Assembly: GCA_949130495.1 (NCBI GenBank)
Contig: OX422220.1
Span: 128,128,268-128,192,267 of the forward strand
Direction of reading: 5' to 3'
DNA: 64,000 bases
Source of the DNA: Sambucus nigra
Taxonomy: Eukaryota > Streptophyta > Magnoliopsida > Dipsacales > Adoxaceae
Both the position numbers and the translations under genes were made by a program. The notes under the pieces are model-generated. The model did not search any database and was not told the DNA's origin. It was given only the letters and a program-made list of their open reading frames with translations. Shown here piece after piece: positions 13,578 to 26,820 of this stretch (the first letter of the stretch is position 1; the number at the start of each line of letters is the position of its first letter).

Positions 13578-16495
13578 TGTAATACCCCGTAATTCTGAGG
13601 ACACATAATTTAATTATTTTGGTGAAATAGAATTTTATTAATTTAGAGGATTAAGTAATTTGGTGAATTAAGATTTAATTAATTCGAGTTATTTTTTTTA
13701 GATTTCACATGTGTCGTATTTTGAGGTCAAAATTAAATAATTTTACAACGTAACTCGGATGACAATTCTGAGTGCACGGTTGATTTCTGAATAGGTCAAA
13801 ATAGTCGAAAAAGATTACCTAGGGGGAGTAAGTGGTCCTCGGGGTATTTTTAGGCTTAATCGAGCCCACACGGGGGTGTTTGGGCCATTTTAACTTGGAC
13901 CATAAGCTTAATTTCGGGATTAACAATATAAAACCTACATTGAGAAGTTTGTGGCTAACACACTACAAAATGAAAACCCTAGTTTTACAGAGGAGAAAAG
14001 AGGGATAACTTGGGGAGCTTCGGGGAGCCAAATCATAAGGGATTAAGTGTGTTTTTTGTCAAATCTTCATCTACGTCAAAAGAACCAGGAACGTCGAACA
14101 AATAAAGGCAAGTGGTTAACTTTTTTTTCAGTATAAATTTGTGATAATCGATTCATATCATAGTGGGTTTAAATCAAATTCGTTTTTGGGTGGGCTATCA
14201 TATGGGAAACATGTGTTTATGAATTGGGGGTGCTTATGAATTTGGGAGTTTACGTAAATTAAAGGTGCAATTGATATTTTGTTATGAATAAAAAAGGGTT
14301 GATATTTGATTTATGTTATTACACTAATAATCCATGAGTTTAATTTGGAGTTCGAAATCAAATTTTGAAGAAACGAGTGTAGGAAAAATCATGAAAACCC
14401 AAACCCAAATTTTTGTTGTTAGTGTTATCAATCGATTGTGTTTAGAGTCTGAATCTATGTTTTGAATCTATTAAATGAGGCATTTAATGTTGTGAATATT
14501 TTTATTGAGGTTGGGTGGCAATTGTGAGGGTATGGGAATTAACAATGGCAGAAAAACCAGTCTCACTAGGAAGTAGAAGGAGGGCTGAATCCTTCAGGTC
14601 GTTCGCGTGACCCAGGGTGTCGTTAGAATGACAAAAGGATGTCGTTCAAAATACCAGTGGTCTCATTCGAGTGACATTACTTAAACTTTTGGCGATCCGT
14701 TCTTTTTATCCGTTTGTCCTGGGTTCTACTTGTGGACTAGGGGGAAATTATTCATTTTGGTTGGTTGGGACCTAATTTTGGACTAAGGGGGATTTAATTA
14801 GTGAGATATTAAGGGAGGTTAATGACTAGGATGTGGAGAGATGGGTATTAAGGAATATTTAAAATTTATAAATGTGTCAAAATTATTAATGGGACTAGGT
14901 GTAATAAATTTAAAAAGGCTACATTACGGGTTGAGTGAATGTGTGTTGGTATTGTAGTTGAGTAACACTACTTTTATAAATTAATTAATGTGTAATTAAT
15001 TAAATTAATAGTCAGAGAAATTGACTCGGGTATTAAGGGCTAGTGCCACAGGGGTTAGGCACAGGTTAACAAGTTCAATTATCTTATATATATATATATA
15101 TTTGTGTACTTTATAAATATTGGTGTGAATAATATTTATAGGAATACATACCCCTTTAGTGCTATCACATGAAGTTGCGTGATGTGTGTGAAGGCCCTGG
15201 CTAGAGATTGCTAGGCGAGTATAGTCCATAGGCCATAGTGTCCATTATTTTATATTATGATTCTTTTTGGGGTGAGATGCTTTGGGTATGATTCGACCTC
15301 AAAATTGGGGAACTATGACTGCCTCCAGTACACTTATTTTTATTTTTCTGATTCGGTGAATTAACCGTCTTGGGATATCCAGGTGGATTGAGTATACCTG
15401 GGGCTATATCATTTTAGAGAAAACATCCGGCCAGTCCTTACTTTGGTGGATGGATATATTTACATCATGTGCATGAATGTTGTAGTATAATGGTACATTT
15501 ATAATGGAGTATATACTTATATACAAGTGGAATTTATGTAGTGCAAATATATTAAGTATATACATATATAATAAAGTAGATATTTGTATACGGGTGAATT
15601 ACATGAAGTAAAATGGTATTACTTGTATATAACTAGTAAGATTGTTATGTAGTTGTATTTAAAAATGATTAATTAAGTTAATGTGATAAATAACGAATGA
15701 AGTAATAGTACGACTTACTCGCGTTAGAGTAGTGTGTCGGGAAGTTTTCAGAACCAGGCCAGTTATACGGGGGAGTATAACTAGGAGGGTTAGGAAGAAA
15801 GCGTTAGGTGTGAAATTTTGTTGAGGGGTGAGTATTATCTCAAGGGAGTGCAACACTAGCTTAAATATGAAGAGCATTGATATATGTTAATTGTTGATTT
15901 TTAATCACTTGCAAAATATTTTCAAAAGGATTTGGGATCTGACCCGTACTTGCAAAATATTTTCAAAACCTTTTAGGTGTCCAGTCACAAGGATGCCAAA
16001 CTTGACGATCTATTCTAAGGATGCGTAGTTGCAACACGTGTGAATTCTTATAGGATTTGGACTTAGTCGCTTCGATTACTTCATTCCTAGAGTAGTATGC
16101 AGTTAAGTTATTTCATTTGGGCGTGTCATCCCCTCAGCTATTTATTTTATTCGGTTTATCAGACTTTGTATTTGTGGACTCAGTTTGATTTCCTTAGATT
16201 TTAGTTGGATTTTATATTGGGATTCGATAGTTTATTCAGTACCATTTTATTTCAGTCATTTATCTAGTGTTTTATTTAGATTATTTTACTTCTTGGTTGG
16301 TTTGGTTATTATTGTTATTTCACTTATTATTTTTGTTTAAAGAAAAGATAAAAATTTGGCACCCACTTTTTAAATACTAGGTGATTCGTAAGCTTACAAA
16401 AATTTCAACTGTGATGCTAAGAATGAACCAAATGAGAAACCTCTTTTAATTTAATAAATGACTGATCACCCGATATTTAATCAGGTGGGGTGTCA
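13578..16495 (+). repeat. N1 3' LTR (2918 bp)
   Basis: It opens TGTAATACCCCG and closes GTGGGGTGTCA. It is visibly diverged from the 5' LTR by many point differences, so the insertion is not recent. Confidence 0.85.
14598..14675. repeat. N1 3' LTR motif cluster
   Basis: Contains GTCGTTCGCGTGACC, GTCGTTAGAATGAC and TCATTCGAGTGAC. It is the counterpart of 8656-8734. Confidence 0.55.
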
Positions 16496-17965
16496 AAACT
16501 ATCAATAATAAAGAAGCTAGAAACGAGAGATTTTTCAATGAATCTCACCATACTAGCATAATTCTTCCTTTTTTAATGATGCCAATATTATAAAAATCTT
16601 GATGGTTGGTTGGTCAGATGCCTTGGACCCGAATAATCTCAAGATCATTAAAGTAAAGTAATGAGAAACATTATAAGACCACTAACATTTCTCTATATAA
16701 GAGAATCCAAAGATAGGGGTATTATTGGCCTACAATGAAACAATATACAGCAGTAGAGAAGCAAGATTGTAGTAAATGTCAAATCCTCTTTCAACTAGCT
16801 GAGTGCAATTTCCTGGAATATCAAATGAACTGGGGATAGCCCTACATTGATTTTATCAAATATGGTTTTGTACTAATAGAGAAATTGGATGCCATAATAC
16901 TTAGAAGAAGATACCTAAGATTCTACTTTCTAGAGAAGAAGCTCTATCGACGAAGATATTTTAGCATGCCCTTCCGATGCATCATCAAAAAGGAAGAATA
17001 AGAGGTTCTCCAATAAGGTCACAATCCATATCAAACTATAGGAGACAAATTATATGATAAACTTATGAAACTTAGCTACTATTGACCAACAATGGAGAAG
17101 TATGCAAGTGAGTTTTCTAATCCATGCTCCATCGGTCAATTTTCACTCATTGGCAACACCTTATCCTTTCCATACCTGGGAATTTGACCTTGTGAAGACA
17201 ATTAAACCTCCATATAGGGAAAATATATGGATTGTCGTGCCAGCTGAGTGCTTTGAAAAGTGGATAGAAGCCGTACGTTTGAAGAGGGAAACATCAAGAG
17301 TGGTGGGACAATTCATTAGAGAATATATTATTTATCGTTTTGTCATTCCTGAGGTCATTCTCTTAGATAATTGCACTCCATTCATCAATAACGAAGTGAC
17401 AATTCTAATTGACAAATATTTAGCTATTAACAACACTTCAATGGTGGCTTATCCCAAACGCAATGGTTAAGTAGAAGATATAAATAAAACTTTGGTCAAC
17501 ATTTTAGCCAAAATGATGGAGGATTTTCTTGGGCATGGGATGATAAGTTTCCTATGGTAATTTAGGAACATCAAATAACCAAAATGAATCAAGCAGGTTA
17601 CCACCTTTCTCCTTAGTTTATGGAGCTGAAGCAATTCTTCTAGTGAAATTAGAAGTACCATCAGCCAGATATTCCTTACGAACCAACATGCTTCATCAAA
17701 TTAGTCATGTTCAACTAGGGGCACTAGATGAACACAAAGACAATGTGAGGAAGCACTTTCAAGTTTTCACGTAGCTATCTAAACCTTATGAGAACCTTAA
17801 GAAATAAAGAGAGTTTGTGGAAGAAAATTTAGTTTAAAAGGCTGTTGGGAAAGACCATATGTGGTTAGAGAAGCACATGACTCAGGTAATTATCTGATTT
17901 CAAAAATTGAAGATGATATTCCTTTCAAATTTAATAACAAGTGGATGAAAATTTATCATGTCTGA
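16496..17965 (+). pseudogene. A0 integrase (right part of fossil Tat element)
   Basis: This continues A0 after the N1 insertion. Near 17075 the text corresponds to the YYWPTM block that follows the HHCC zinc finger. The open segment 17102-17470 holds the integrase core: WEFDLVKTI (first Asp), EKWIEAV, VIPEVILLDNCTPF (second Asp) and YPKRNG at the position before the catalytic Glu. Stops follow. The last block, KIEDDIPFKFNNKWMKIYHV then a stop near 17965, matches the usual pol C-terminus. Integrase joins element DNA to the host chromosome. This copy is dead. Confidence 0.7.
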
Positions 17966-18338
17966 AAAAAGCTTATAAAATTTTCATTTATTACTTGGTA
18001 CTTGAAGGAATGCGAAGAAGCACGTCAATTTGTAATTTTTGTGAACTAAATTTTGAAGTAAGGAACTAAGTTTACACATGATATTGAAGAATAAATACTT
18101 TCTTTGCATTCAAATTGAAGATAATTTCAATTAAAAAATGGGACTACTATTCAGAGATAAAAAGTAGTGAATTAATCTTAACAATATCCTACACTGGAAG
18201 GTGTGAAAAAAATCCTTCCCAACTTAGGTAGATATATTTTGATCAACGTTATTGATGCTCAAACTTAGTAGCAATATTCACTAAAACCTCTGCCTTTCAT
18301 TTGAACATGATTTCACGGTCTCTTTTACCATCAGTCTG
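17966..18338. other. Short 3' flank of A0, no gene
   Basis: AT-rich sequence between the pol end of A0 and the start of B. It probably belongs to the A0 post-pol region; nothing further was recognised. Confidence 0.4.
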
Positions 18339-19540
18339 TGACACCCCACCCATTTTAATCATGGGTGATCAGTCATCTATCAAAATAAATAGTAATCTCA
18401 CTTAGTTGAATTTTAGCATCACTGTCGAAAAAAATTAAATTACTAACTCCCTATATTAAATTAAGTTGGTGTCAATTTTATCTCTCATTAATGTAACAAC
18501 ACGCGGTAATAGAAATAATATAACTCATCCACAAAAGTATAAAAGTCTGAATCATCACATGATAAATATATAAATACTGAATACCGAATAAACCATTGGT
18601 TCTAAAAAAAATCCAAACCATAAGTCAACAGAGATAAACTGAATCCAAATACACCGTCTGATAAATAAAACTAAAAGAATGTATCAATTGAAGGGGCAAC
18701 ATGCCCAAAGAAAATACCGAATCATAAATCCTAGTCTATGAATGAATAACTGAATCGTCTACACAAATCCTGCAAGCCTCCACAAATGTTGTAGCTACGT
18801 ATCACTGGAATGAGTCCTCAGGCTTGGCGTCCCTATGGCTAGACACCGAAATTGTTTTGGAAAATATTTTTGGCACCGTTCAGATCCCAAAACCTTTTGA
18901 AAATATTTATCAAGTAATTAAGATGAAACAATTAAACATGCATTAACCCTTTCCATATTTAAGTTGGTGTCACACTCTCTTGAGATATTACTTACCCCTC
19001 AATTATTCAGCACACCTAACGCTTACCTCCCAACCCAACTAGTTATACATTCACACTAATTATCTATAAAATATATTCACACTAGTTATCTATAAAATAC
19101 ATTCACACTTTATGTATTTAAACCGTATATAATTATCTACTCTATTGTAAATGTACAAATACATTACAGAAATCACACATATATTGTGTATAGTAACCAT
19201 CCTCCTAAGTAATAACTCACTGGATGCTTGTCTCTACAATGCTATCATATCCCGAGTAGAATCATTCTAACCTGATTATCATAATTCGATTAACTCACAC
19301 CAAAATATGTAATTATATAAACGTAGTGGCGGCGGTCATATTCCCCTGAGAGTGAGACCGAATCATACCAAAAGTGTTTCACCTCGAAAAATAAATCACA
19401 CACTAAAATACCGGGTGCTATGACTTGGGAACTATACTCTCCCTGCATTCACTATAAACCTCAATACCGGGTGCTATGTACTATAAACCTCGAACTGTGC
19501 GACTCTAACATCAATGCATGTCTCAAATCCTCATCTTCTG
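18339..19540 (-). repeat. B 3' LTR, truncated
   Basis: On the plus strand it starts TGACACCCCACCC, the reverse complement of an LTR 3' end. It aligns with the pieces at 23011-23129, 32610-32985 and 40055-40580, and in reverse with the N1 LTRs (for example GAGACCGAATCATACC at about 19351-19366). It runs into pol-derived sequence near 19540, so the first part of this LTR (in element sense) is deleted. Confidence 0.7.
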
Positions 19541-20220
19541 GAACCATGAGTCTTTAATTGAAGCGCAAGCCTCCCTCAGGGCTAATCAAATAAGACTCCG
19601 CCCCATCAACCAACAACTGGCATACTCTGTTCTAAAAATACTAATCCCCTGCTTGTGCCTTCACTAATGTCATAATAATCTTGGGCGTGACATATAATAA
19701 GGACATACAAGCTCTGGCAACCTCATCATCGTGTTGAAGCTCCCTCCACCTTACCTTCAAACCTTTGTTGTCTTGCTAACAATCGTCATTTCAACGCTTC
19801 TGCCACTATGTTAGCCTTCCAAGGATGATATTGGATATCAAACTGATAATCCTTCATAAAATCTAACCATCTCTTCTGCCTCATATTCAAATCCTTATGC
19901 ATGAATAGATACCGAAGTGATTTATGGTCCATGAAGAAGGTAAACTGCTCCCCCAAATGATAATGCCTCCAAATCCTCAAGGTAAACACAACCACTACTA
20001 ACTCGAGGTCATTTGTGGGGTAATTCCTCTCGTAAGGATTAAGCTTTCGAGATTCATATGCTATAGCACCCTCCTCTTGCTGTAGTACACCCGTAAGTAT
20101 CTGAAAGGATGCATCTGTATAAACAAGGTACTCCACTCCTCCCCTAGATAATTCAAGTACTGGTGTTGAGGTTAATTTTTCCTTTAGCTCATCAAAAGCT
20201 AACTGACGATGGTTGTCCAA
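19541..20220 (-). pseudogene. B RNase H region
   Basis: The open segment 19786-20220 (144 codons) begins at the block linking RT to RNase H ([17 protein letters not shown]). It contains VYTDAS (first catalytic Asp), [13 protein letters not shown] (where Ty3/gypsy RNase H has its Glu block), [11 protein letters not shown] (third catalytic Asp) and [13 protein letters not shown], ending near the fourth site (ANIVAEAL). RNase H degrades the RNA strand of the RNA:DNA hybrid. Downstream to 19541 only stop-riddled sequence remains, and the expected integrase is absent. Confidence 0.85.
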
Positions 20221-21265
20221 ACAAATGACACCACCTTGTGAGTCAAGTTCGTCAATGGACGAACAATCTTCAAGAAACCCCTAATGAAGTGATGATAGTA
20301 TTCGGCCAGCCCCAAAAAACTGTGAACCTTGATAAGTTCCATGGGCTACCCCCACTCCCTCATCGTCAATACCTTACTCAGATCAATAACAATACCACTG
20401 TCAAACACAATATGACCCAAAAACTGCACCTCTCAAAGCAAAAATCCACACTTCTCAAATTTTGCTTACAACTAGTGATCTCGTAGCGCCCATAGAACCA
20501 TCCACGGATGATCTGCATGATCATCCTTAAAATGAGAGTAAACTAGAATATCATCGATGAACATGGTCACGAACTGGTCAAGGAACTTTCTGAAAACTAG
20601 GTTCATAAAATCCATGAACATTGTTGGCACATTAGTGAGCCCAAATGGCATCACCCTAAAAATGTATGACGCATACCATTTCATAAAAGTATTCTTAAGA
20701 ACATCCTCCTCTTTGACATGCAAGTGATGATATCCCAGCCTCAAATCTATCTTGGAGAAGTAAGTTGCCCCCTTAGCTGGACGACAATGTCATCAATCTG
20801 AGGCAGCGGGTACTTATTCTGAATTCTAACCTTGTTTGACTCCCTGTAATCGATACATAAATGAAGTGATACCCCTCTTCTTGATGAATAATACCGACGC
20901 ACCCCACAGTAATGAACTCCGTCTAATGAAACCCTAGCCTGAAGCTACCGAATCTTCTCCCTTAACTCCTGCATCTTTAAAAGGGTGATCGACCTTGTAC
21001 CTGGTGCTAGGTCAATAAAAAACTCAATTTATCGACTGAGTGGAAGACTGGGTATCTCCTGAAACACATCCTCAAACTCCCTCACCATTGGAATCAATTC
21101 TAAAGATACAATAACCTCTTGTGAGGTCTTCTCCCCAATATAATACAGACGTGTGCTCGACACTCCCTGAGGAAGAGGCATTGCCACTAGGAACATCTAC
21201 TTCCTTGGAATAGAGAATGCAGTGGTCCTCCTGCAATAATATACCATTGCTCGATATCCATCTAA
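20221..21265 (-). pseudogene. B reverse transcriptase
   Basis: The open segment 20472-20744 has RLGYHHLHVKEEDVLKNTF, MPFGLTNVPTMFMDFMN and the catalytic FIDDILVYS, standard motifs of Ty3/gypsy RT with an F-x-D-D box. The following part (20471-20221) continues through stops with KFEKCGFLLREVQFLGH and ASKPLTNLT-like connection blocks. The upstream fingers (20745-21000) are broken. It would copy element RNA into DNA in an intact copy. It is non-functional here because of multiple stops. Confidence 0.85.
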
Positions 21266-22860
21266 CTAGTCCACATGTAAAATGATGTTGTAACTCTCCA
21301 TGTCTAACACTAGAAGGTCAGTGATAAAACATAATCTCCCCACATCAATATCCATACCCCTATAGATCGAGTATATAAATGACCCACTACCCATTGTTGA
21401 CTTTACACAAATTATGAAACTACCAGATGTCTCTAATAAATCAAATGCACGTGTAAATCTAGCAGTTATAAATGAGTGTGACACCCTGTATCAAATAAAA
21501 TCCTTCCTTCAAGTCCATGAATAGGAAACTTACCCTCTACTGCAGGTGTCACCTATGGGGCCTATTGTATGATTGCATATCAAATTTTATAGACTCATTC
21601 ATACTGTAACTTCCACTGTTGCGATGGGCCTGGTGGTGCTGGTGCTGCAGGGAGTAACTATGCATGTTCCCCCTTATGGTCACCCTGATGTTGTGGACAC
21701 CTACCCCTCTGTGGACACTCTCTCTTCACATGACCCATCTTCTGGAAAATAAAATAATGCCTCGGGAAGTCCCCCTGCCTCTGTCCATACTGTCTTAATT
21801 GAGGGTAACCTTGTTATTAGCTCTCGTGTCCTCAAACTTACTGGCATCCCCCACTCTTCCCTTAGACTTGGAGGCCCTGAGGAACATGTTTCTTCTACTT
21901 TTGTGGACCTTACTGGACTTGCATGAAACCTCCCTTGGGTCGGTAACCCCCAGATATAAATATCTTGGATGAATCATCCTACCAAAAATCGTACCCCAGT
22001 TGTCTACTTAACTGCTACTGCGGTGCTCCACTAGTACAGTTCCCACCTATCTTTCCCAACTGGCTAGGCTCACCCTTCTTTTGTTTCCCTTCAGATGGAA
22101 GTGATGATCCTAGCAATGCAGAACTAAGACATTGACGACATCAGTATAAGTCCTTAATGTGGGGTTGCCTATTAAACGTTGCCTGATCCTCCAAGATAGT
22201 CCATCCATAAACCTTAATTTCTTCTTCTCTTCCCTATTCACCTCGTTGGGTACAAAATTAGTCAAATGTGTGAACTCCTTCTCATACTCAGCTACAGAAC
22301 GATCACCCTGAACCACCTCAATATACCTCTTTCACATTTGTATCTCAATGGATGGCAAAAAGTACTTGCGATAAAACTACACCCAGAACTCAACAATGGT
22401 CATAGTATCCCTCTCCTCAGCTGTTACTGTAAAGGGTCTTAGATAAGTCTAAAAGTAGACATCATTTGTTTCTGCATGTCACTACACTCAACCATGCAAA
22501 GGTTGAACTGAATATCCTTCTTCCATTGGCACACCAAGATCACGTCAGAACAACCTTGAAACTCGGGTGGGTGGCCCTTCTAAAAAGCCTCCCTCACTAT
22601 CTGCCAATCCGATGGCCTCGGGTGGGCCTGGGCAACCAATACCAGTGGTTTCTCTAGTGGATGGGCCAGAGGAAAGTGGACTGCCATGGTAGCCATAATG
22701 GTGTTAACTTCCTATGCCACAATAGCGGCCACCTCTACTGCCGTCACCGTCCCCTACGATGGTTGTGGTGAATGTGGCTCATGTTGAGCCTCTCTCTCAT
22801 AGGCTCTCATTGCTGCCATCCTCGCCTGTCCTCTCCTGGGTAGTATCCGAAATCAGATCG
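21266..22860 (-). pseudogene. B gag and protease remnants
   Basis: In the minus-strand reading, the start lies near 22840 (RMAAMRAYEREAQHEP). Capsid blocks follow, for example EFQGCSDVILVCQWKKD, then VQGDRSVAEYEKEFTHLT with RFMDGLSWRIRQRLIG in the segment 22110-22316. The gag C-terminal region follows to about 21650 with no intact CCHC. The segment 21266-21484 falls in the protease position. There are several stops in every block. The gag blocks align well with those of X and N1, so the three elements share an ancestor. Confidence 0.75.
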
Positions 22861-22988
22861 TATTGTTTCAGTTTGTAGTCAATACAAATATAATAGTAGA
22901 AGAACGCAATCTCAAATAAGTAATATCTATATCAAAGAATGATACACTAAAATCATAGTAAAACTCACAAATCCTACGGACACTAGAA

Positions 22989-23006
22989 CCTGATGCTCTG
23001 ATATCA
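22989..23006 (-). other. B primer-binding site, degenerate
   Basis: Minus strand TGATATCAGAGCATCAGG. One base differs from the TGGTATCAGAGC consensus. It lies next to the LTR piece that begins at 23011. Confidence 0.75.
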
Positions 23007-23010
23007 TCTA

Positions 23011-23129
23011 TGACACCCCGCTTATTTTAATCATGGGTAATCATTACTTTATCAAAATAACCAGGAATCTTATTTTGTTCATTCTAAGCATCAGTGTCAA
23101 AACACTTTTTAAATTACTAACCACCTATG
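23011..23129 (-). repeat. B 5' LTR, first piece
   Basis: The plus strand starts TGACACCCCGC and matches 18339-18460. It ends in CTATG (23125-23129), the target-site copy of X. Confidence 0.85.
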
Positions 23130-24089
23130 TGTGACAACCCTCTCAAAATAATAATGGGTGGCCAGCCCTATACTAAAATAATCAGGAATCGCAAGTGGAT
23201 CATTCTCAGCATCAACTGACGATCCTAACAATAAACACGGCTAACTACCCGTTATTATAAAAAGAGGGCGTCAAAAAATTTAAAACTTTTATTTAACACC
23301 AATCAAAACCAACCATACAACAACTAACCAACAACATAACATCTAAATATGATGAGGGAAACACATATGCTCCAATAATGTATAAAAGAGTACAACAAAA
23401 TGTCCATAGTAAAATACCCGAATATGCTTTCGGGTCACAGACAATACAAAAATCTGAGAGAGAATACAAAAGTGTTAATCTACAATACTTGGGTATAAAC
23501 CCGATATACAAACTGAATCCTAATCTAGATATACACAGGATAGGAATCGACTAAGACAAAGTGCCGCAACAGTCAACCACTACCACAGCTCCATAATGCA
23601 CTGGATGGATAAACTTCAATGGCGTCCTTGCAGAGGAACACCTAAAATAATACAATCTATATATACATAGTAGGAGAAATATAAACGGGTTAGAGCCCGA
23701 GGTGATTTTTTTTATAGCAAGTGCATTAAAATGCATAATAATTATAAATGCATTATGACATGATTTAATGGAATCGCACTCTCCATAATAAACCAACTCA
23801 CCTCTCAACTAAAGCGCGCAACTAAATGTATGCACGTGATCTCCAAATAAATGCCCAAATCTAATTAGGAAAATAAATCCAACTAAATCCCAATATAAAT
23901 ATTCAATTAAAATCATCTAACTTATCTCACAATTTACCCCTATCTAAATTTCCATCTAAATCGTATACTTCAATTTTTAATGTTATTGATCTCTTTTATT
24001 TGTTCATTTACTTAAAATATAAATTTTACATAACCATCCTCTTACTACATATACACAATACATAAACATTCTCTTTACTACACAATACA

Positions 24090-24090
<1 letters not shown>

Positions 24091-24181
<91 letters not shown>
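24091..24181. repeat. (CA)n(TA)n microsatellite
   Basis: A compound run in the X 3' LTR. The 5' LTR has only a short TA tract at the equivalent site (about 30030-30052). Confidence 0.95.
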
Positions 24182-24184
<3 letters not shown>

Positions 24185-24239
24185 TTATTATCATCCAAGT
24201 TCTAAGGACTAAACTTCTCCCAAGTCTCAATATTGTACT

Positions 24240-24640
24240 GTGTTTCGTGCGTGGGATGTCTCGCAAAGCTAAATCCAAACAAGGAACCCTCCCATTACAC
24301 TACTCCTTGACAGTATTAATTTTCAAGATTCTTTATCCCTCAATGCATGATGCATGTAACCCAAATTCTTATTATTCAAATAATTAATTTATTGTTCCCA
24401 ATTCTCAACAGTGCATGGCATTTCGTGCATGGGATGTCTCGCAAAGCGAAATCCAAACAAGGAATTCCCCCGATACACTACTTTTGGCATTGTCGATCGT
24501 CGAGATGTATATACTATATATACATATATATGAGCATTAAGTACTAACTTCTCTTCACTCCCAACATTACACTGCGTTTCGTGCGTGGGACGTCTCGCAA
24601 AGCAAAATTCAAACAAGGAAACCCCCGATACACTAATTCT
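24240..24640 (-). repeat. Three direct copies of a ~50-base block in the X 3' LTR
   Basis: The block, containing TTTCGTGCGTGGGAYGTCTC then GCAAAGCNAAATCCAAAC, starts near 24243, 24421 and 24578. The spacing is 155-180 bases. The 5' LTR has the same three at about 30114, 30276 and 30425. Confidence 0.85.
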
Positions 24641-25050
24641 GGCAATGTTGGTCGTTGAGGTCCATTATGCCCTCGATACCCAAGTACCAAGCACAATAAT
24701 AATATAATAACCATCCAAACGAGCTATAACTCGAGGACGTAGGTTTTCACTGCTATCATCTTCTAGGGCATCACACATATATCATCCTGGGGACAACCGG
24801 AAGGACTAAATGTCACCTACTTCGTGGTCAACTCACACACACAACGTCCGGGAAGCGATCATTGCTCCTAACCGGTCAAGTGAGAACGACACATACCCAC
24901 GACTTCTAACTCCCAAAATATAATGTATATCACGTAATAATCACCATGGACGACTATGACATGGGAAATATCCACACCCTGCTCATCGAGCCAGGATGCT
25001 CACCCTCATCGCGCAACTTCCCAATGATAGCAAGGAGGGGGTATGCTTCA

Positions 25051-25054
<4 letters not shown>

Positions 25055-25127
<73 letters not shown>
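25055..25127. repeat. (TA)n microsatellite
   Basis: A pure TA run in the X 3' LTR, matched by a longer one at 30899-30990 in the 5' LTR. Confidence 0.95.
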
Positions 25128-25129
<2 letters not shown>

Positions 25130-25867
25130 TTCACATAAGACATACATCATCACATTATATAAATATATACCATCATATTAGGTATATATATATCAACTAT
25201 TCACATATTCGTAGTAAGCTCTTAGGCGTAGATGAAATAATATCATTATTTAGTATATTTCTCTTTCTTGATATACTAATCCTCAAGTCTCACACATCTT
25301 CCCCACTTAGTATACACTATACTATTTCTCACTTCAAGTTTTCGCATCACTTCTGATTATGAATTGTCTCTCAATTCTATTTATGTTTAGGATATTCTCT
25401 ATCCTAATGCACCTCGATTAGCGTTTCTCATTGTGTGAGATATCTCCCAAATTAATCATCATTAAGGATATTTCTATATCCATATGCACATTTAATAGCA
25501 TTTAATTATTTTCAATCCATAATACGGTTCAATCAATCATATGAACCTTTAAAGTTATCCCATTTGGGATTTAATACTAAAATCCATTTTTTTAAGTGCA
25601 TCTTAACTCTTTCTTATAAACCCATAATTATCTCTCCTTATGGAATACTCAATAATAGTGGGCTTCCCCACTTAGTCTATATTACATCATTTAATTGGCA
25701 TTCTCTTGAACTAGATCCATAAGACTCTAATAATTTCTTATTAAGGGAAACTCCCTAAATTCTCCAAAACATACTTCATATAATCCCTATAGAGGTTACC
25801 AATTCCTAACCTCGAACGAAACATAATGAAATTTTCCCTAGAAAACATTCCCCCACAATGCCCTGAT

Positions 25868-26072
25868 TCTGAATCGATTCGGGCCAAATCTGAATCGATT
25901 CCGCCCTGTGAATCGATTCGGTCTCCAAGGCAAATAAATTCGGGTCATCAGACCTGGGATTCTGTCTCAGGACAAATCGATTCAGCTAGGGTCCAAATCG
26001 ATTCAATCACTCAGACCTGTCAAGCTGGAACATTCCGAATTGATTCGAGTTGGGGCCGAATCGATTCGGCCT
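25868..26072. repeat. GAATCGATTCGG palindromic motif cluster, X 3' LTR
   Basis: At least seven near copies of GAATCGATTCGG, with palindromic core AATCGATT, within about 200 bases. One copy, GCCGAATCGATTCGGC, is a full 16-base palindrome. Spacers are irregular, so this is not a tandem array. Confidence 0.85.
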
Positions 26073-26414
26073 ATTCTAAGGCTACGAAAATGGTTATTTC
26101 TTCAAAGCTAAAATTCCCCAAAATCATTTTTCATCAAGTTCTCTTCAGTTATCTTCAACCAAATCACATATATAACATTAATATTCATCCAAAAACACAT
26201 TTAAACTAATTTCTATCATCAAATCCATTATACACACAACAAATCTAAAATTTCACCCAAAAGTTAGGTTTTGACAAACTAAACCTAAAACCCATAATTT
26301 TAATCCACAAATCATGAAATAAAAGGTACACAACAATTATTTAGCAAATTTAATCACTTGCCTCAAGTTCGTAGGGTCTGATTCATCATCAAGATCGCGT
26401 ATTGGCCAAAAAAT

Positions 26415-26490
26415 CCACTTTCTCTCTCTTTCTCTTCTTCTTTCTTCTTCTTCTTCTCTCTTTCTTTCTTCTATTTCTCTTTCTCTCTAA
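26415..26490. repeat. CT-rich tract in X 3' LTR
   Basis: A pyrimidine run of TCT, TTC and CTT units; GA-rich in the sense of the element. The counterpart lies at 32214-32279. Confidence 0.8.
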
Positions 26491-26820
26491 GGAGAATTTT
26501 TTCTCCCGTAGTCTTAATAAGCCTTGTCTCCCAAGATACACAACTTTAGATGATAATACACACTTTAAATGACTCGGTAACTTTAATTCGAGCCAAACAA
26601 GCTTAAATTATTTCGAAACCTAAATAGACCCCAAGTAGAGTCATTTTGACTTTCTCGACCCTTCCAGGAACAACTACACCCTCAGAATTGCCATTCGAAA
26701 CACTTTCTAACAACTTCAAATTTTGACCTCAAATGCCAATTTAATAATTCTCCAAATAAAATGATATTTATTTCTCCCAAAATAAATAAATTATCGTCTC
26801 TAAAGTCTCGAGTTGTTACA

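Larger units (their letters stand above)
23130..26820 (-). repeat. X 3' LTR (3691 bp)
   Basis: The plus strand starts TGTGACAACCC and ends GAGTTGTTACA. On the minus strand it is preceded by AAGGACGAAATTCTTG and GTGGGGAAG, the Tekay-type 3' motif and polypurine tract. It contains a (CA)n(TA)n run, a second (TA)n run, three copies of a ~50-base block and a GAATCGATTCGG cluster. Confidence 0.9.

Noticed and set aside
25826..26209. 127-codon ORF with repeated IDS/ESI residues
   Set aside because: It is a frame through the GAATCGATTCGG cluster of the X LTR. The equivalent ORF in the other LTR (31726-32001) differs in repeat number and start, so it is not a kept protein.
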